DNA of 64,000 bases from Pseudoduganella dura (GCF_009727155.1 NZ_WNWM01000002.1:248001-312000); one strand, 5' to 3'. Counted from the first letter of the stretch, positions 36,386 through 44,435 are shown. Program-made: numbers and translations. The notes: generated from the letters alone by a model not told the origin.

Positions 36386-37864
36386 CTAGAAATTGAGCGG
36401 CATGCGCACCGACAGCGATACGTCCGGCGTATCGCGCGTCAACCCCGCTCCCACGGTGACGTTGACGGTGCGCTTGTCGTTCAACCGGTATGAAAAGCCC
36501 ATCAGCAACGTGCCGAGCTGCGTGCGTACCGACCCCGGCACGTTGCTGCCGTTCTGTTTCGTGCGCCCCATCGAGCTGTGGTCGTAGCCGAGGCTGAGCG
36601 ACGCCTTTTCGTTCAGCGCCAGCCCGATGCCGAAATTGAAGCCAATGACGGCGCCCGGTTTCACCTCGCCCAGCGGCTCGATTTCCCCGTTCAGAACACG
36701 GCGCGAAACATTGCTGCGCTTGATGTTGTGCAGGTAGCTGATGCTGCCGAAAAAGATCGCCGGGTCGCTGGGGAACAGCCATGTCACGCTCGGCTGCACG
36801 CCGTAGAAGCCGGAGCCCGTGGGCAGGTCGAGCGGCAGGCCGGTGCCGGTGGCGTTCTCGCCGACGCAGCGCCGCGTGCAGTCGGTCACGACCTCGAACG
36901 GATCGCGGCCGGTGCGCGTCTTGACCCGCACGCCTGCCACGTAATACGGCTTGTCGATGCCGCCCGCGTTCAGCTGGTGGCGCAGCGACAGTTCCACATC
37001 GCCGAGCGCACGGCCGCTCGTGTCGAACACGCGCTCGACGGCGGTGCCGGTGAACAGCTCGCGGCTGACGGTGGAATCCGAACGGTACACATACGGCACG
37101 CGCAGCTCGACCTCGGTGCGGTTGGTCAGGCCATGCCGGGCCGCCAGCGCGCCCGTGAACGTGTTGCGCTTGACCTCGCGCACGTCGATCAGCCCGATCA
37201 GCAGCGCCGGGATGATCGTGTAGCCCACCAGCGCAACCCGGTTGCTCGATGAATAGCCGAACTGGAACGACGGCTCCAGCACGGTGGCCCCGCGCGCCGT
37301 CAGTACGCCGGGCGCCTCGAACAGCGGCGCCACTTCGGGTGGGCGCACCTCGCGCGCGGCGGCCCGCCCGGCCACCGGCCCCGCCGGCGCGGCACCCGGG
37401 GCCGGCGGGGCCGGTGCCACCGGCGGCGCCGGCGCGCCAGGTTGCGGACCGGGCGGCTGCAGCGTGGGCTGCGGCTGCGACTGCGGCGCGGCCGGGCCGG
37501 CGCCACGCATCGCGGCGAGCACGGTGGATTGGAGGGGGCGCGGTGCCGGGCCGTTCGCGTCCGCCGAAGCGGCTTCCCAGCCTTCGACATCGGGCAGCGG
37601 CGCGGCGTCCTGTGCTCCCGGAGGCGACAGCGCGGGCGAGCCCGGCATCGGTGCGGGCCGTGCCGCCAGTTGCTCGCGCAGTTCGCGCAGCAGTTCGCGC
37701 TGTTCCACCAGCTCCTGCCGCAGCCGGTGCAGCTCGGCGGAGAGCTCGGCGGCGGTGGGCCCCTGGCCCGGCATGGCCGGCGGCCCCTCCTGCTGCGCCA
37801 GCGCGCTCATCATGAACAGGGACAGGCCGGCGGAACCGGCAAGCAGGGTCTGGGCGAACCGCAT
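36386..37864 (-). CDS. Outer-membrane barrel with N-terminal coiled coil (FapF-like exporter candidate)
   Basis: A 492-aa exported protein. After a signal peptide (about 1-23, SALAQ) comes a heptad-patterned coiled coil (about 38-68, LHRLRQELVEQRELLRELRE), then a Pro/Ala/Gly-rich linker to about 180. A beta-barrel follows (alternating strands such as VLEPSFQFGYSSSNRVALVGY) and ends SLSVRMPLNF with a terminal Phe. Coiled coil plus linker plus 12-strand-type barrel is the layout of FapF, the trimeric pore that secretes Fap amyloid. Sequence identity to FapF cannot be judged here. It is the last gene of the six-gene cluster. The alternative is a MetA-pathway-type porin with no role in export. 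Confidence 0.75.
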   Translation of the reverse strand: MRFAQTLLAGSAGLSLFMMSALAQQEGPPAMPGQGPTAAELSAELHRLRQELVEQRELLRELREQLAARPAPMPGSPALSPPGAQDAAPLPDVEGWEAASADANGPAPRPLQSTVLAAMRGAGPAAPQSQPQPTLQPPGPQPGAPAPPVAPAPPAPGAAPAGPVAGRAAAREVRPPEVAPLFEAPGVLTARGATVLEPSFQFGYSSSNRVALVGYTIIPALLIGLIDVREVKRNTFTGALAARHGLTNRTEVELRVPYVYRSDSTVSRELFTGTAVERVFDTSGRALGDVELSLRHQLNAGGIDKPYYVAGVRVKTRTGRDPFEVVTDCTRRCVGENATGTGLPLDLPTGSGFYGVQPSVTWLFPSDPAIFFGSISYLHNIKRSNVSRRVLNGEIEPLGEVKPGAVIGFNFGIGLALNEKASLSLGYDHSSMGRTKQNGSNVPGSVRTQLGTLLMGFSYRLNDKRTVNVTVGAGLTRDTPDVSLSVRMPLNF

Positions 37865-37891
37865 GCGAAACTCCTTTTGGGTGGCAGCCGC

Positions 37892-38380
37892 TCAGCGCGG
37901 CACGATGGCGGTGGACAGCGACTGGCGCAGGCTGTCGCCGAAATTCATGTCCTTCAGGATCGACAGGCTGTTGACGGTGGCGTCGATCGTGGTCTGGCTG
38001 CGGATCACCTGATCGTCGGCGCTGTTCTGCAGCAGCAGGCCCGCCAGCGGTTGCGCCGCCTGCAGCAGCGCGTTGCCCTCGCCGATCCGGGCGATCTGGA
38101 ATGCCGGCCGCGACGCGTCGGCGGTCGACAGCTGGCCGCTGGCGATCACATTGCCGTTCAGGCTCAGCACCCGGTCGACGGACAGGGACACCAGCAGGCC
38201 ATTGCCACCGTCGAAGCCGCCCCTGGCGTCGGCCAGCACTTCTTCGTCGACCGGTACCCAATCCGCGGTTCCGCCGGCGCCGGATGCGCAAGCCGGGACC
38301 GATGCCAGTACGGCCCAGCAAAGGGTGGCCAACAGGCACGGCACGCCGGAATGGGGCAGCGGAAACCATGGCATCTTCAT
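37892..38380 (-). CDS. Small secreted protein with double-glycine site (cluster protein)
   Basis: A 162-aa exported protein with a hydrophobic signal near residues 14-32 (SVPAC could be a weak lipobox at Cys31). Residues 49-55 read LADARGG, matching the L-x-x-[hydrophobic]-x-G-G site cut by C39 peptidases. After it comes FDGGNGLLVSLSVDRVLSL, and near the C-terminus LLLQNSADDQVIRSQTTIDA, related to the QNSG motif in two other cluster proteins. ATG 38380 has AAGGAG 7 bp upstream. It lies between the peptidase gene and the barrel gene (27 bp before the latter). A FapE- or FapA-like accessory or minor fibre subunit is the working guess. Confidence 0.7.
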   Translation of the reverse strand: MKMPWFPLPHSGVPCLLATLCWAVLASVPACASGAGGTADWVPVDEEVLADARGGFDGGNGLLVSLSVDRVLSLNGNVIASGQLSTADASRPAFQIARIGEGNALLQAAQPLAGLLLQNSADDQVIRSQTTIDATVNSLSILKDMNFGDSLRQSLSTAIVPR

Positions 38381-38491
38381 GTCGTTTCTCCTTCATTCGT
38401 TCGGAACACCCGCCGGCTGTCGTCCGGTCGTACGGACATCCGGCCGCCCGCTCAGTCGTTCGGTGGTTCGGTGATCCGGTGATTCATCGCA

Positions 38492-39253
38492 CTAGAAATC
38501 ACCAGCGTCCAGCTTGGGCAGCGTCACGCGTCCGAGGCCTTCGCGGGCAAGCGCATCGCCGGGCTGCATGCGCGGTGCCACAGCCCAGTCGGAACCTTCA
38601 TTGAAACGCGGTTTCCGGTTGCGGTCATGGATCACGAACAAGAGTTGGTTCAGCCAGATCGCTTCGAAGGCCGTGCGCGACAATGCGCGCGTGCCGCCGG
38701 ACGGATCGCCGAACAGCACACGCCCGTCCCGCATTCCCTTGACGACGACGAAATGCCGGTAACCGTGCTCGACCACGAGCACGATCGCCGGGAAGCCGGC
38801 CTTGGCAAGACTGTCCAGAGGCTGCTGGAAGCCATCCGCCCTGAAGCCATGGGCGGCCAGGAACCGCTTCATGTCAAGCAACGAAAAGCCCTCCTGGCGG
38901 ATACGCGCCTGGTCGCCGCCGACGAACATTTGCGCAAAGGCCTGCTGTTCGCTGACGGGGTAGCCGTAGTGGTGTGTCAGCAGCGTGGCCAACGCGGCCG
39001 AGCCGCAGCTGAAGTCATATTGCTGGCGTATGGTGGACAGGTAGCGGACCTCTTTCAGGCTCGTCACCCGCATCGAAACCGGACCACCGCCCGCGAAAGG
39101 CAGGTCGGCGGCCCGCGCAGGTACCATCGCGGACGGGCACAGCATGCACGCCCACAGCATGCAAACCCACGGCACGGACGCCAGCGAAAACAGGCACGCG
39201 AGCGGCCGCGGCAGGGACGAAGCCCTTCGCCCCGCCGGGCGGTGCGCCCGCAT
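38492..39253 (-). CDS. Periplasmic C39-type cysteine peptidase (FapD-like)
   Basis: A 253-aa exported peptidase. The long N-terminus (to about residue 50, VPARAA) is a signal sequence with an Arg-rich n-region. The C39 catalytic set is present: Gln and Cys in RQQYDFSCGSAALATLL (about 76-92), His in GYRHFVVVKG and Asp in VLFGDPSGG. Stand-alone C39 proteins of this size occur in Fap amyloid clusters (FapD), whereas bacteriocin C39 domains are fused to ABC transporters; no such transporter is present. AAGGGGAG precedes ATG 39253. Neighbouring small proteins carry double-glycine sites, so they are candidate substrates. Confidence 0.88.
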   Translation of the reverse strand: MRAHRPAGRRASSLPRPLACLFSLASVPWVCMLWACMLCPSAMVPARAADLPFAGGGPVSMRVTSLKEVRYLSTIRQQYDFSCGSAALATLLTHHYGYPVSEQQAFAQMFVGGDQARIRQEGFSLLDMKRFLAAHGFRADGFQQPLDSLAKAGFPAIVLVVEHGYRHFVVVKGMRDGRVLFGDPSGGTRALSRTAFEAIWLNQLLFVIHDRNRKPRFNEGSDWAVAPRMQPGDALAREGLGRVTLPKLDAGDF

Positions 39254-39279
39254 GGTTGCTCCCCTTCCCTCGCGTGCGT

Positions 39280-39768
39280 TCATCGGATCTGCACATTGAC
39301 AATGGTGGCATTCTGGATCAGCACGTTGGCACCGGAATTCTGGATCACCATCGGCAACCCCGACGCATTCGCGAACGCGCCATCCGTGATGGTGTTCGCC
39401 CCCGTGACGACGTGGGTCGCCGCATTGTTGCCGACAGTGCCGCTCAGGCGCATGTCGCTCCACGGCGTTTCGGTGCCGCCGCGCAGGTTCTCGAGGCGAG
39501 CGTCGCCCAGCGCATCGTCCGCGCCGGGCGTGCGCGCAACGGCCGACGTACCGCGCGTCGGCAATTCGTGCACCGCGGCAGGCAGCGGCAACGCGCCCGC
39601 CGCAACCTCGAACGTCCGCATGCCGTCGCCGGCGGTACCGCTTTCTTGCGCCCCTGCCGATGCCGCGCACGCCACCAGCGACACGGCGCCGAAGACTTGC
39701 AGGCAGCGGCGCATCGCCAGCGGCACGCAGCCGCCCTTCCTTTCCCTTCCCGTATTTCGGTCTTGCAT
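39280..39768 (-). CDS. Small secreted protein with double-glycine site and QNSG motif
   Basis: A 162-aa exported protein with a signal segment near residues 20-41 (AASAGAQ). Residues 92-98 read LENLRGG, a textbook C39 double-glycine site (Leu at -7 and -4). The mature C-terminal part, about 64 residues, is Asn/Thr/Ala/Gly-rich (LSGTVGNNAATHVVTGANTI) and ends MVIQNSGANVLIQNATIVNV, very like the end of the glycine-rich protein encoded next door. GTGGAGG precedes ATG 39768. It lies 26 bp upstream of the peptidase gene. A nucleator or minor fibre subunit (FapB-like) is plausible. Confidence 0.72.
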   Translation of the reverse strand: MQDRNTGRERKGGCVPLAMRRCLQVFGAVSLVACAASAGAQESGTAGDGMRTFEVAAGALPLPAAVHELPTRGTSAVARTPGADDALGDARLENLRGGTETPWSDMRLSGTVGNNAATHVVTGANTITDGAFANASGLPMVIQNSGANVLIQNATIVNVQIR

Positions 39769-39867
39769 GTGGCCTCCACGAAGATGCATTGGGCGCGCGG
39801 ACATGCGGGCAGCAGGTCGCTGCCCGTGGCCGGCGAACTGCCGCCGGCCATCCGCGCGCGAGGCCGA

Positions 39868-41826
39868 TCAGCGGCCGACCCCCAGGTTCGCCTGCACGTT
39901 GACGCTTTGCTGCACCAGCGAGCTGATACCGCTGTTCTGGCTGATCACGGAAATGCCCGCGGCCGATTGCGCCACACCGCTCATCGTGTTGGACATGTTG
40001 AACGTGCCGGCATTGACGGTGTTTGTGCCGCCGGCACCACCGGTGCCGCCCTCGCCCGTCCCGCCGGTTGCCGCGCCGGCAGTGGTCGCGCCTGTGGCGC
40101 CGCCTGCACCGCCGGTGCCCGCGCCGCCCGAGCCGCCGGCGCCGCCGTCACCGGCAGTGGCATCGCCGTTGGTCGCAGCGCCACCGGTACCGTCGCCGCC
40201 CGTGCCGGCACCCGCCGTGGCCGTGCCGCCCGTACCCGAGCCACCCGCCGCGCCGGCACCCGCCGTGTTCGACGAGTCGCCGCTGGCGGCACCCGCGCCG
40301 CCGGCCGCACCCGCCGCGCCGTTGCCCGCCGTGCTCGAGCCGCTGCCGCCGCTTGCACCATCGCCGCCCGCACCGCCGGTACCGGTCGCGCCGGCACCAC
40401 CTGTCGTGCTGGCCGTGGCGCCGGCACCGCCGGCACCGGAGGTGTTCGTGCCGCCCGCCGCGCCCGCACCGGCCGTGTTGGAGCCGGCGGCACCCGCGCC
40501 GCCCGCGCCACCCGTGCCGCCGCCCGCGCCGGCGCCGCCAGCGGCACCGGCCCCGCCTTCACCGCCGGTCGTGCTGCCGGCGTTCGCGCTGCTCGCGCCC
40601 GTCGTTGCACCACCGCCGGTGCCCGTGCCGCCACCACCGGCACCGCCCGTGCCGTCAGCGCCGCTGCCGGCACCACCGGTCGCCGCGCCGGAAGTGGCGG
40701 TGGCCGTCTGTTCGCCGGTGCTTGGCGGCGGCTCGCCGGACGGCGTGCCGCTGTTATTGCTGGCGGTGCTGTAGCCGGAGGTTGCATTGCCGCCGGCGCC
40801 GGCAGCGCCCGTACCGGTGCCGCCATTGCCGCTGCCGCCGGTACCCGAACCGGAACTGGCCGAGGTGCTGGTATCGGCACCGCCCGACGTGGAGGCGCCG
40901 CCAGCCGCACCGGCACCGCCCGCGCCGCCCCCGCCGCCGTAGCCGCCCAGGCCGCCGGTGCCACCGGCACCGCCGGCCGCCGCACCCGTGGTGCCGCCGT
41001 TGCCGCCGTTGGCACCGTTCGCGGTGCCGCTGCCGCCACCGGCGCCGCCCGTGGCAGCCCCGGCGAGGCCGCCGTTACCGCCAGTCCCGGCACCGCCGGC
41101 CGCGCCCGCGCCGCCGTAGCCGCCATTGCCATCGGCGCTGCTGCCGCCAGCGCCACCGTAGCCGCCGGCGCCACCGGTGCCGCCGGCCCCCGTGGCCCCG
41201 CCCGTGCCCAGGCCGCCGGCCCCGCCGGCACCACCGCTGGTGGCGCCGTTGCTGGCATAGCCGCCGGTTCCCGCGCCGCCCGCACCGCTGCCGCCCGTGG
41301 CGCTGCCGTTGGTTGCAATGCCGCCGCTACCGCCGGCCGCGCCGGCTGCCCCGGCCCCGGTGCCGCCCGCGCCCGCGGTGGCGGCCGCATTGCCGCCCGT
41401 TGCCGCGCCGCCGGTGCCGCCCGCGCCGGCGCCGCCATTGGCGCCGCCGTTGTTGGTGGCCACGTTACCGATGTTCTGCACGGTGTTGCCGCTGACGGTG
41501 CCGGTCAGCGTGCTGACCGCCGTGGCGGTCGAGGTATTGAATGCGTTGTCCACGGCCGAAGTGGCGTTGGCGCCGTTGTTGGCGGCCGCGGCACCGGTCG
41601 CCAGTGCACTGGCATAGCCGGTGCTGTTGTTATTGTCGTTGGCGTTGTCACGGTTGGAGCTGGAATCGTTGTTGCGGTTGGTGCTGCTGTCGACCACCGC
41701 CGTGGATGCGTCGTTGGAATGGGCTCCTGCGCCGCTCTGCGTGATCGCCGACGTGGGGTCGGTGGTCTGGGCATATGCCCCGCTGCAGGCTAACGCGATT
41801 GCCGTGGCAAGCATGGTTTTCTTCAT
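39868..41826 (-). CDS. Glycine-rich repetitive secreted protein (candidate fibre subunit)
   Basis: A 652-aa exported protein. The signal peptide MKKTMLATAIALACSGAYAQ is followed by an Asn/Asp/Ser/Thr-rich N-domain (about 20-125) and a PGRS-like region of GGAGGxGG, GTGG and GAAGG units (about 126-600), broken once by a Pro-containing linker (SGTPSGEPPPSTGEQ). A conserved-looking C-domain contains SVISQNSGISSLVQQSVNV. There are no cysteines after the signal peptide. Composition suggests an extended polyglycine-II or beta fibre at the cell surface. GAGGAAATCC precedes ATG 41826. A sigma-54 promoter lies about 140 bp upstream. Long frames on the opposite strand are an effect of the GC-rich repeats. 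Confidence 0.8.
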   Translation of the reverse strand: MKKTMLATAIALACSGAYAQTTDPTSAITQSGAGAHSNDASTAVVDSSTNRNNDSSSNRDNANDNNNSTGYASALATGAAAANNGANATSAVDNAFNTSTATAVSTLTGTVSGNTVQNIGNVATNNGGANGGAGAGGTGGAATGGNAAATAGAGGTGAGAAGAAGGSGGIATNGSATGGSGAGGAGTGGYASNGATSGGAGGAGGLGTGGATGAGGTGGAGGYGGAGGSSADGNGGYGGAGAAGGAGTGGNGGLAGAATGGAGGGSGTANGANGGNGGTTGAAAGGAGGTGGLGGYGGGGGAGGAGAAGGASTSGGADTSTSASSGSGTGGSGNGGTGTGAAGAGGNATSGYSTASNNSGTPSGEPPPSTGEQTATATSGAATGGAGSGADGTGGAGGGGTGTGGGATTGASSANAGSTTGGEGGAGAAGGAGAGGGTGGAGGAGAAGSNTAGAGAAGGTNTSGAGGAGATASTTGGAGATGTGGAGGDGASGGSGSSTAGNGAAGAAGGAGAASGDSSNTAGAGAAGGSGTGGTATAGAGTGGDGTGGAATNGDATAGDGGAGGSGGAGTGGAGGATGATTAGAATGGTGEGGTGGAGGTNTVNAGTFNMSNTMSGVAQSAAGISVISQNSGISSLVQQSVNVQANLGVGR

Positions 41827-41965
41827 TTGGATTTCCTCGCTGAAGTAATAGGCCAAAGTAGTCGGACGACATTGCCGAGGCTCTTTTCAAAGCGCATCCT
41901 GGCGTTCACCGGAAGTGAACCGGTCTCCGCGGGACGCACTGGGAAATCCTCGGTCAATGGCTTAT

Positions 41966-41981
41966 CGCAAGCTTGATGCCA
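41966..41981 (-). promoter_or_regulatory. Sigma-54 (-24/-12) promoter of the glycine-rich gene
   Basis: On the minus strand the bases read TGGCAT-CAAGC-TTGC, with GG and GC separated by exactly ten bases as the RpoN consensus TGGCAC-N5-TTGC requires; one mismatch in the -24 element. Transcription would start near 41955, giving a leader of about 130 nt. An RpoN-dependent activator is encoded just upstream. Confidence 0.75.
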
Positions 41982-42138
41982 TGAGGCTGCAAATGCGCTA
42001 ATCCATTGAAATCACTGGATTTTTTGCTCGACGTTGGCGCGCACCCGGGGCTCGGTGTCACGGCATTGCAACAACCGGACGGAACACTTGGAACGGTCGA
42101 TGCTGCCCGGTTCACCCTGCCGCTGGCGTCCGCACCGC

Positions 42139-42158
42139 CTGTCACATTCGTGTGACAG
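42139..42158. promoter_or_regulatory. Perfect 8-4-8 palindrome, candidate activator site
   Basis: CTGTCACA-TTCG-TGTGACAG lies about 160 bp upstream of the -24 element, a usual distance for an enhancer-binding-protein site. It is also 50 bp after the activator's stop, so a hairpin role at the mRNA end is the alternative; no T-run follows on the minus strand. Confidence 0.5.
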
Positions 42159-42207
42159 CAGCATGTGCGGCGAACGCTGCCGTGAACGAACTCGCCGTCC
42201 CGGAGGT

Positions 42208-43560
42208 TCAGGAATCGCGCTTGCGTGCCCGCGGGTTGATGCTGTGCTTGGCCATCAGCCGGTAAACCGTCATGCGCGACACTCCCAGCTCGCGGGCCAC
42301 GTGCGTAATGCTCTTGCCGGCGCCGAGACCCGCCTCGATCGCCCGCCGTTCGGCCTGCACGCGCGCGCCGTGCAGTGCCAGCGTGGGCATGGCGGCGGCG
42401 TCGAGCCCGAGATCGTGCGGCATGATCAGGCGGCCCTCCGCCATCACGGCGGCCCGGCGCACGCGATTGTGCAGCTCGCGGACATTGCCGGGCCAGTGGT
42501 GGGCACGCATCGCTTCCAGCGCGCCGCTGGAAAAGCCGCGCACGTGGGCCGAGCGTTCGCGCGCATGATCGCGGAAGAATGTTTCGGCCAGCACCGGTAC
42601 ATCGTCGCGGCGCTCGCGCAGCGCCGGCATTTCCAGGGTCAGCACATTGAGGCGGTAGTACAGGTCCTCGCGGAACGTGCCGCGGGCCACCGCTTCGTCG
42701 AGCCGCACGTGCGACGCCGCGATCACCCGCACGTCCACCGGCAGCGGCCGCGTGCCGCCTAGCCGGTAGATCGTTTTTTCCTGCAGGAACCGCAGCAGGT
42801 TGGCCTGCATGTCGAGCGGCAGGTCGCCGATTTCATCCAGGAACACCGAGCCTCCGGCGGCGGACTCGATCAGCCCGGCACGCGCCTTGCCGGCACCGGT
42901 GAAGGCCCCACGCTCGTGACCGAACAGCTCGGACTGCACGAGGCTCGCCGGTATCGCACCGCAGTTGATCGGCACGAACGGCCCCTTGTCGCGTGCCGAA
43001 CCGTCATGGACGGCACGCGCCGCCAGCTCCTTGCCGGTGCCGCTTTCGCCCCAGATCAGCACCGGGGCATCCGCCGCCGCCACTTTCAGCAATTGCCGCC
43101 GCAATCGTGCGATCGCCTCGCTGTTGCCCGTCAGGCGCGACGCGGCCGGTTCCGGCTCGAAAGGCGGTGTCTGGTGGAAAGCCGCGCTCAGTTTGCCCAT
43201 CCCGTGCGCATGGCCCAGCGTTTGCCTCAGCCGCGCCGCATCGACCGGCATCGTGTGAAAATCGATGCAGTGGTCGGCAATGAGCTTGCGGCATGCCGGC
43301 TCGTGCAAGGCGGCACCGGCGCAGACGGCGATCCACCTGGTCCAGCAGTGCTCGCGCAGCAGGCGATCGAGCGGGTCGATGCCGGCCGGCCCGGTCAGCA
43401 CGACAAGGCCGACCGGTACCGGGCAGGCGCGCAACAGCTCGCGCGCGTGCAGGGGGTCGCGTGCGCGCCGTACGGAAAAATCGGCGGCGGCGTCGCGTAA
43501 CAGCGCTTCCGCATCCACGTTCGCGGCAGCCACGTAAAGCAATTGTTTTATTATCATCAT
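42208..43560 (-). CDS. Sigma-54-dependent activator, VpsR-like
   Basis: A 450-aa enhancer-binding protein. The N-terminal ~130 residues look like a receiver-related domain without the phospho-accepting Asp pattern (as in VpsR). The AAA+ domain (about 142-370) has Walker A GESGTGKE, the sigma-54 loop GAFTGA, Walker B FLDEIGDL and the arginine-finger region. The C-terminal Fis-type HTH is SITHVARELGVSRMTVYRLM. It should activate RpoN promoters; VpsR relatives respond to cyclic di-GMP and drive biofilm matrix genes. Start ATG 43560 or 43557, without a clear ribosome site. The promoter of the downstream glycine-rich gene is the obvious target. Confidence 0.92.
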   Translation of the reverse strand: MMIIKQLLYVAAANVDAEALLRDAAADFSVRRARDPLHARELLRACPVPVGLVVLTGPAGIDPLDRLLREHCWTRWIAVCAGAALHEPACRKLIADHCIDFHTMPVDAARLRQTLGHAHGMGKLSAAFHQTPPFEPEPAASRLTGNSEAIARLRRQLLKVAAADAPVLIWGESGTGKELAARAVHDGSARDKGPFVPINCGAIPASLVQSELFGHERGAFTGAGKARAGLIESAAGGSVFLDEIGDLPLDMQANLLRFLQEKTIYRLGGTRPLPVDVRVIAASHVRLDEAVARGTFREDLYYRLNVLTLEMPALRERRDDVPVLAETFFRDHARERSAHVRGFSSGALEAMRAHHWPGNVRELHNRVRRAAVMAEGRLIMPHDLGLDAAAMPTLALHGARVQAERRAIEAGLGAGKSITHVARELGVSRMTVYRLMAKHSINPRARKRDS

Positions 43561-43784
43561 GATATCTGTTTTTACTCCGTTACCATGGCATCCCGGCCCT
43601 GGACACGACGCTCGCCGTGTACGTCAGGGAACGAAGAAAGCGCCAGCCGGCGTCTTGCCGCACCGGATCGGCCCGGCTAAAATGCCGTCCGCGGTTTCAC
43701 AAAGTGAAAAATGGAATCGGGAATTGCGTTCGGCACATGCCGGCCGCCACGCCAACGTCAGCGCATTGCAGGAACGATAACCGT

Positions 43785-44435
43785 ATGAACGATCACCGCC
43801 GTGACCACACGGCCCATGGCGAGCATCAATTGACGCCCGCACGGCTGCCAACCGTAAGACAGCGCCTGGCCTTGCGAGTTCTGCATTTATTCGGGTGGAG
43901 GATGCTGTACCGCCCGCTGCCGGGGCCACGCGGGATCGCCGTGGTGTACCCCCACACGTCGAACTGGGATTTCGCGATCGGCCTGGTCAGCAAATGGGCG
44001 ATGGACCTGCCGTTCCGGTGGCTGGCCAAGGATTCGATGTTCCGCATGCCCGTGCTGGGCAGCTGGTTCCGCTGGCTGGGCGGCCAGCCGGTCGACCGCA
44101 GCGCGCCGCAGGGCATGATCCGGGCGCAGGCGGAGCGGATGAACGGGGAGGACTGGTACTGGCTGGTGATCACGCCGGAAGGCACGCGCGACTACCGGCC
44201 CAACTGGAAAAGCGGCTTTTATCACCTGGCACTGGAGGCGAAGGTGCCGCTCGTGCTGGTGAGCCTCGATTATGCGAACAAGGTGCTGGACTTTACGCAA
44301 CACCTCTGGCTGACGGGCGACCAGGAACAGGACCTGGCCGCGATCCGCACCGCCTATGCCGGCCGCGCCGGCAAGTACCCGCAAAACGCCGCGCCGATCG
44401 AGCTCGGCGAGCGGCGCAGGGAATCGCGCGACTGA
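43785..44435 (+). CDS. Lysophospholipid acyltransferase (PlsC-like)
   Basis: A 216-aa glycerolipid acyltransferase. The catalytic motif is HTSNWDF (HX4D, near residue 58) and the phosphate-binding motif is PEGTRDY near 133. Hydrophobic segments at GIAVVYPHTSNWDF and the WRMLYRPLPGPRG region suggest a peripheral or monotopic membrane protein. It likely transfers an acyl chain to lysophosphatidate or a related lipid. ATG 43785 was chosen (AGGAACG upstream). It is divergent from the sigma-54 activator with a 224-bp spacer, in which I see no clear site. Confidence 0.88.
   Translation: MNDHRRDHTAHGEHQLTPARLPTVRQRLALRVLHLFGWRMLYRPLPGPRGIAVVYPHTSNWDFAIGLVSKWAMDLPFRWLAKDSMFRMPVLGSWFRWLGGQPVDRSAPQGMIRAQAERMNGEDWYWLVITPEGTRDYRPNWKSGFYHLALEAKVPLVLVSLDYANKVLDFTQHLWLTGDQEQDLAAIRTAYAGRAGKYPQNAAPIELGERRRESRD

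Larger units (their letters stand above)
41827..42207. other. Regulatory spacer between the sigma-54 activator and the glycine-rich gene
   Basis: 381 bp without a gene. It holds the -24/-12 promoter (41966-41981), an inverted repeat GTTCAC-CGGAA-GTGAAC in the expected 5' leader (41904-41920) and a perfect palindrome at 42139-42158 upstream of the promoter. Confidence 0.65.

Noticed and set aside
38627..41793. Very long open frames on the plus strand (up to 845 codons) opposite the glycine-rich gene and peptidase
   Set aside because: They are Arg/Ala/Pro-rich low-complexity translations of the complement of GGC/GCC repeats, lack ribosome sites and signal peptides, and the minus-strand frames carry clear families.
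36386..43560. A bacteriocin or microcin export system because of the C39 peptidase and double-glycine sites
   Set aside because: No ABC transporter or membrane-fusion protein is present, and the peptidase has a signal peptide rather than being fused to a transporter. A fibre-export reading fits better.
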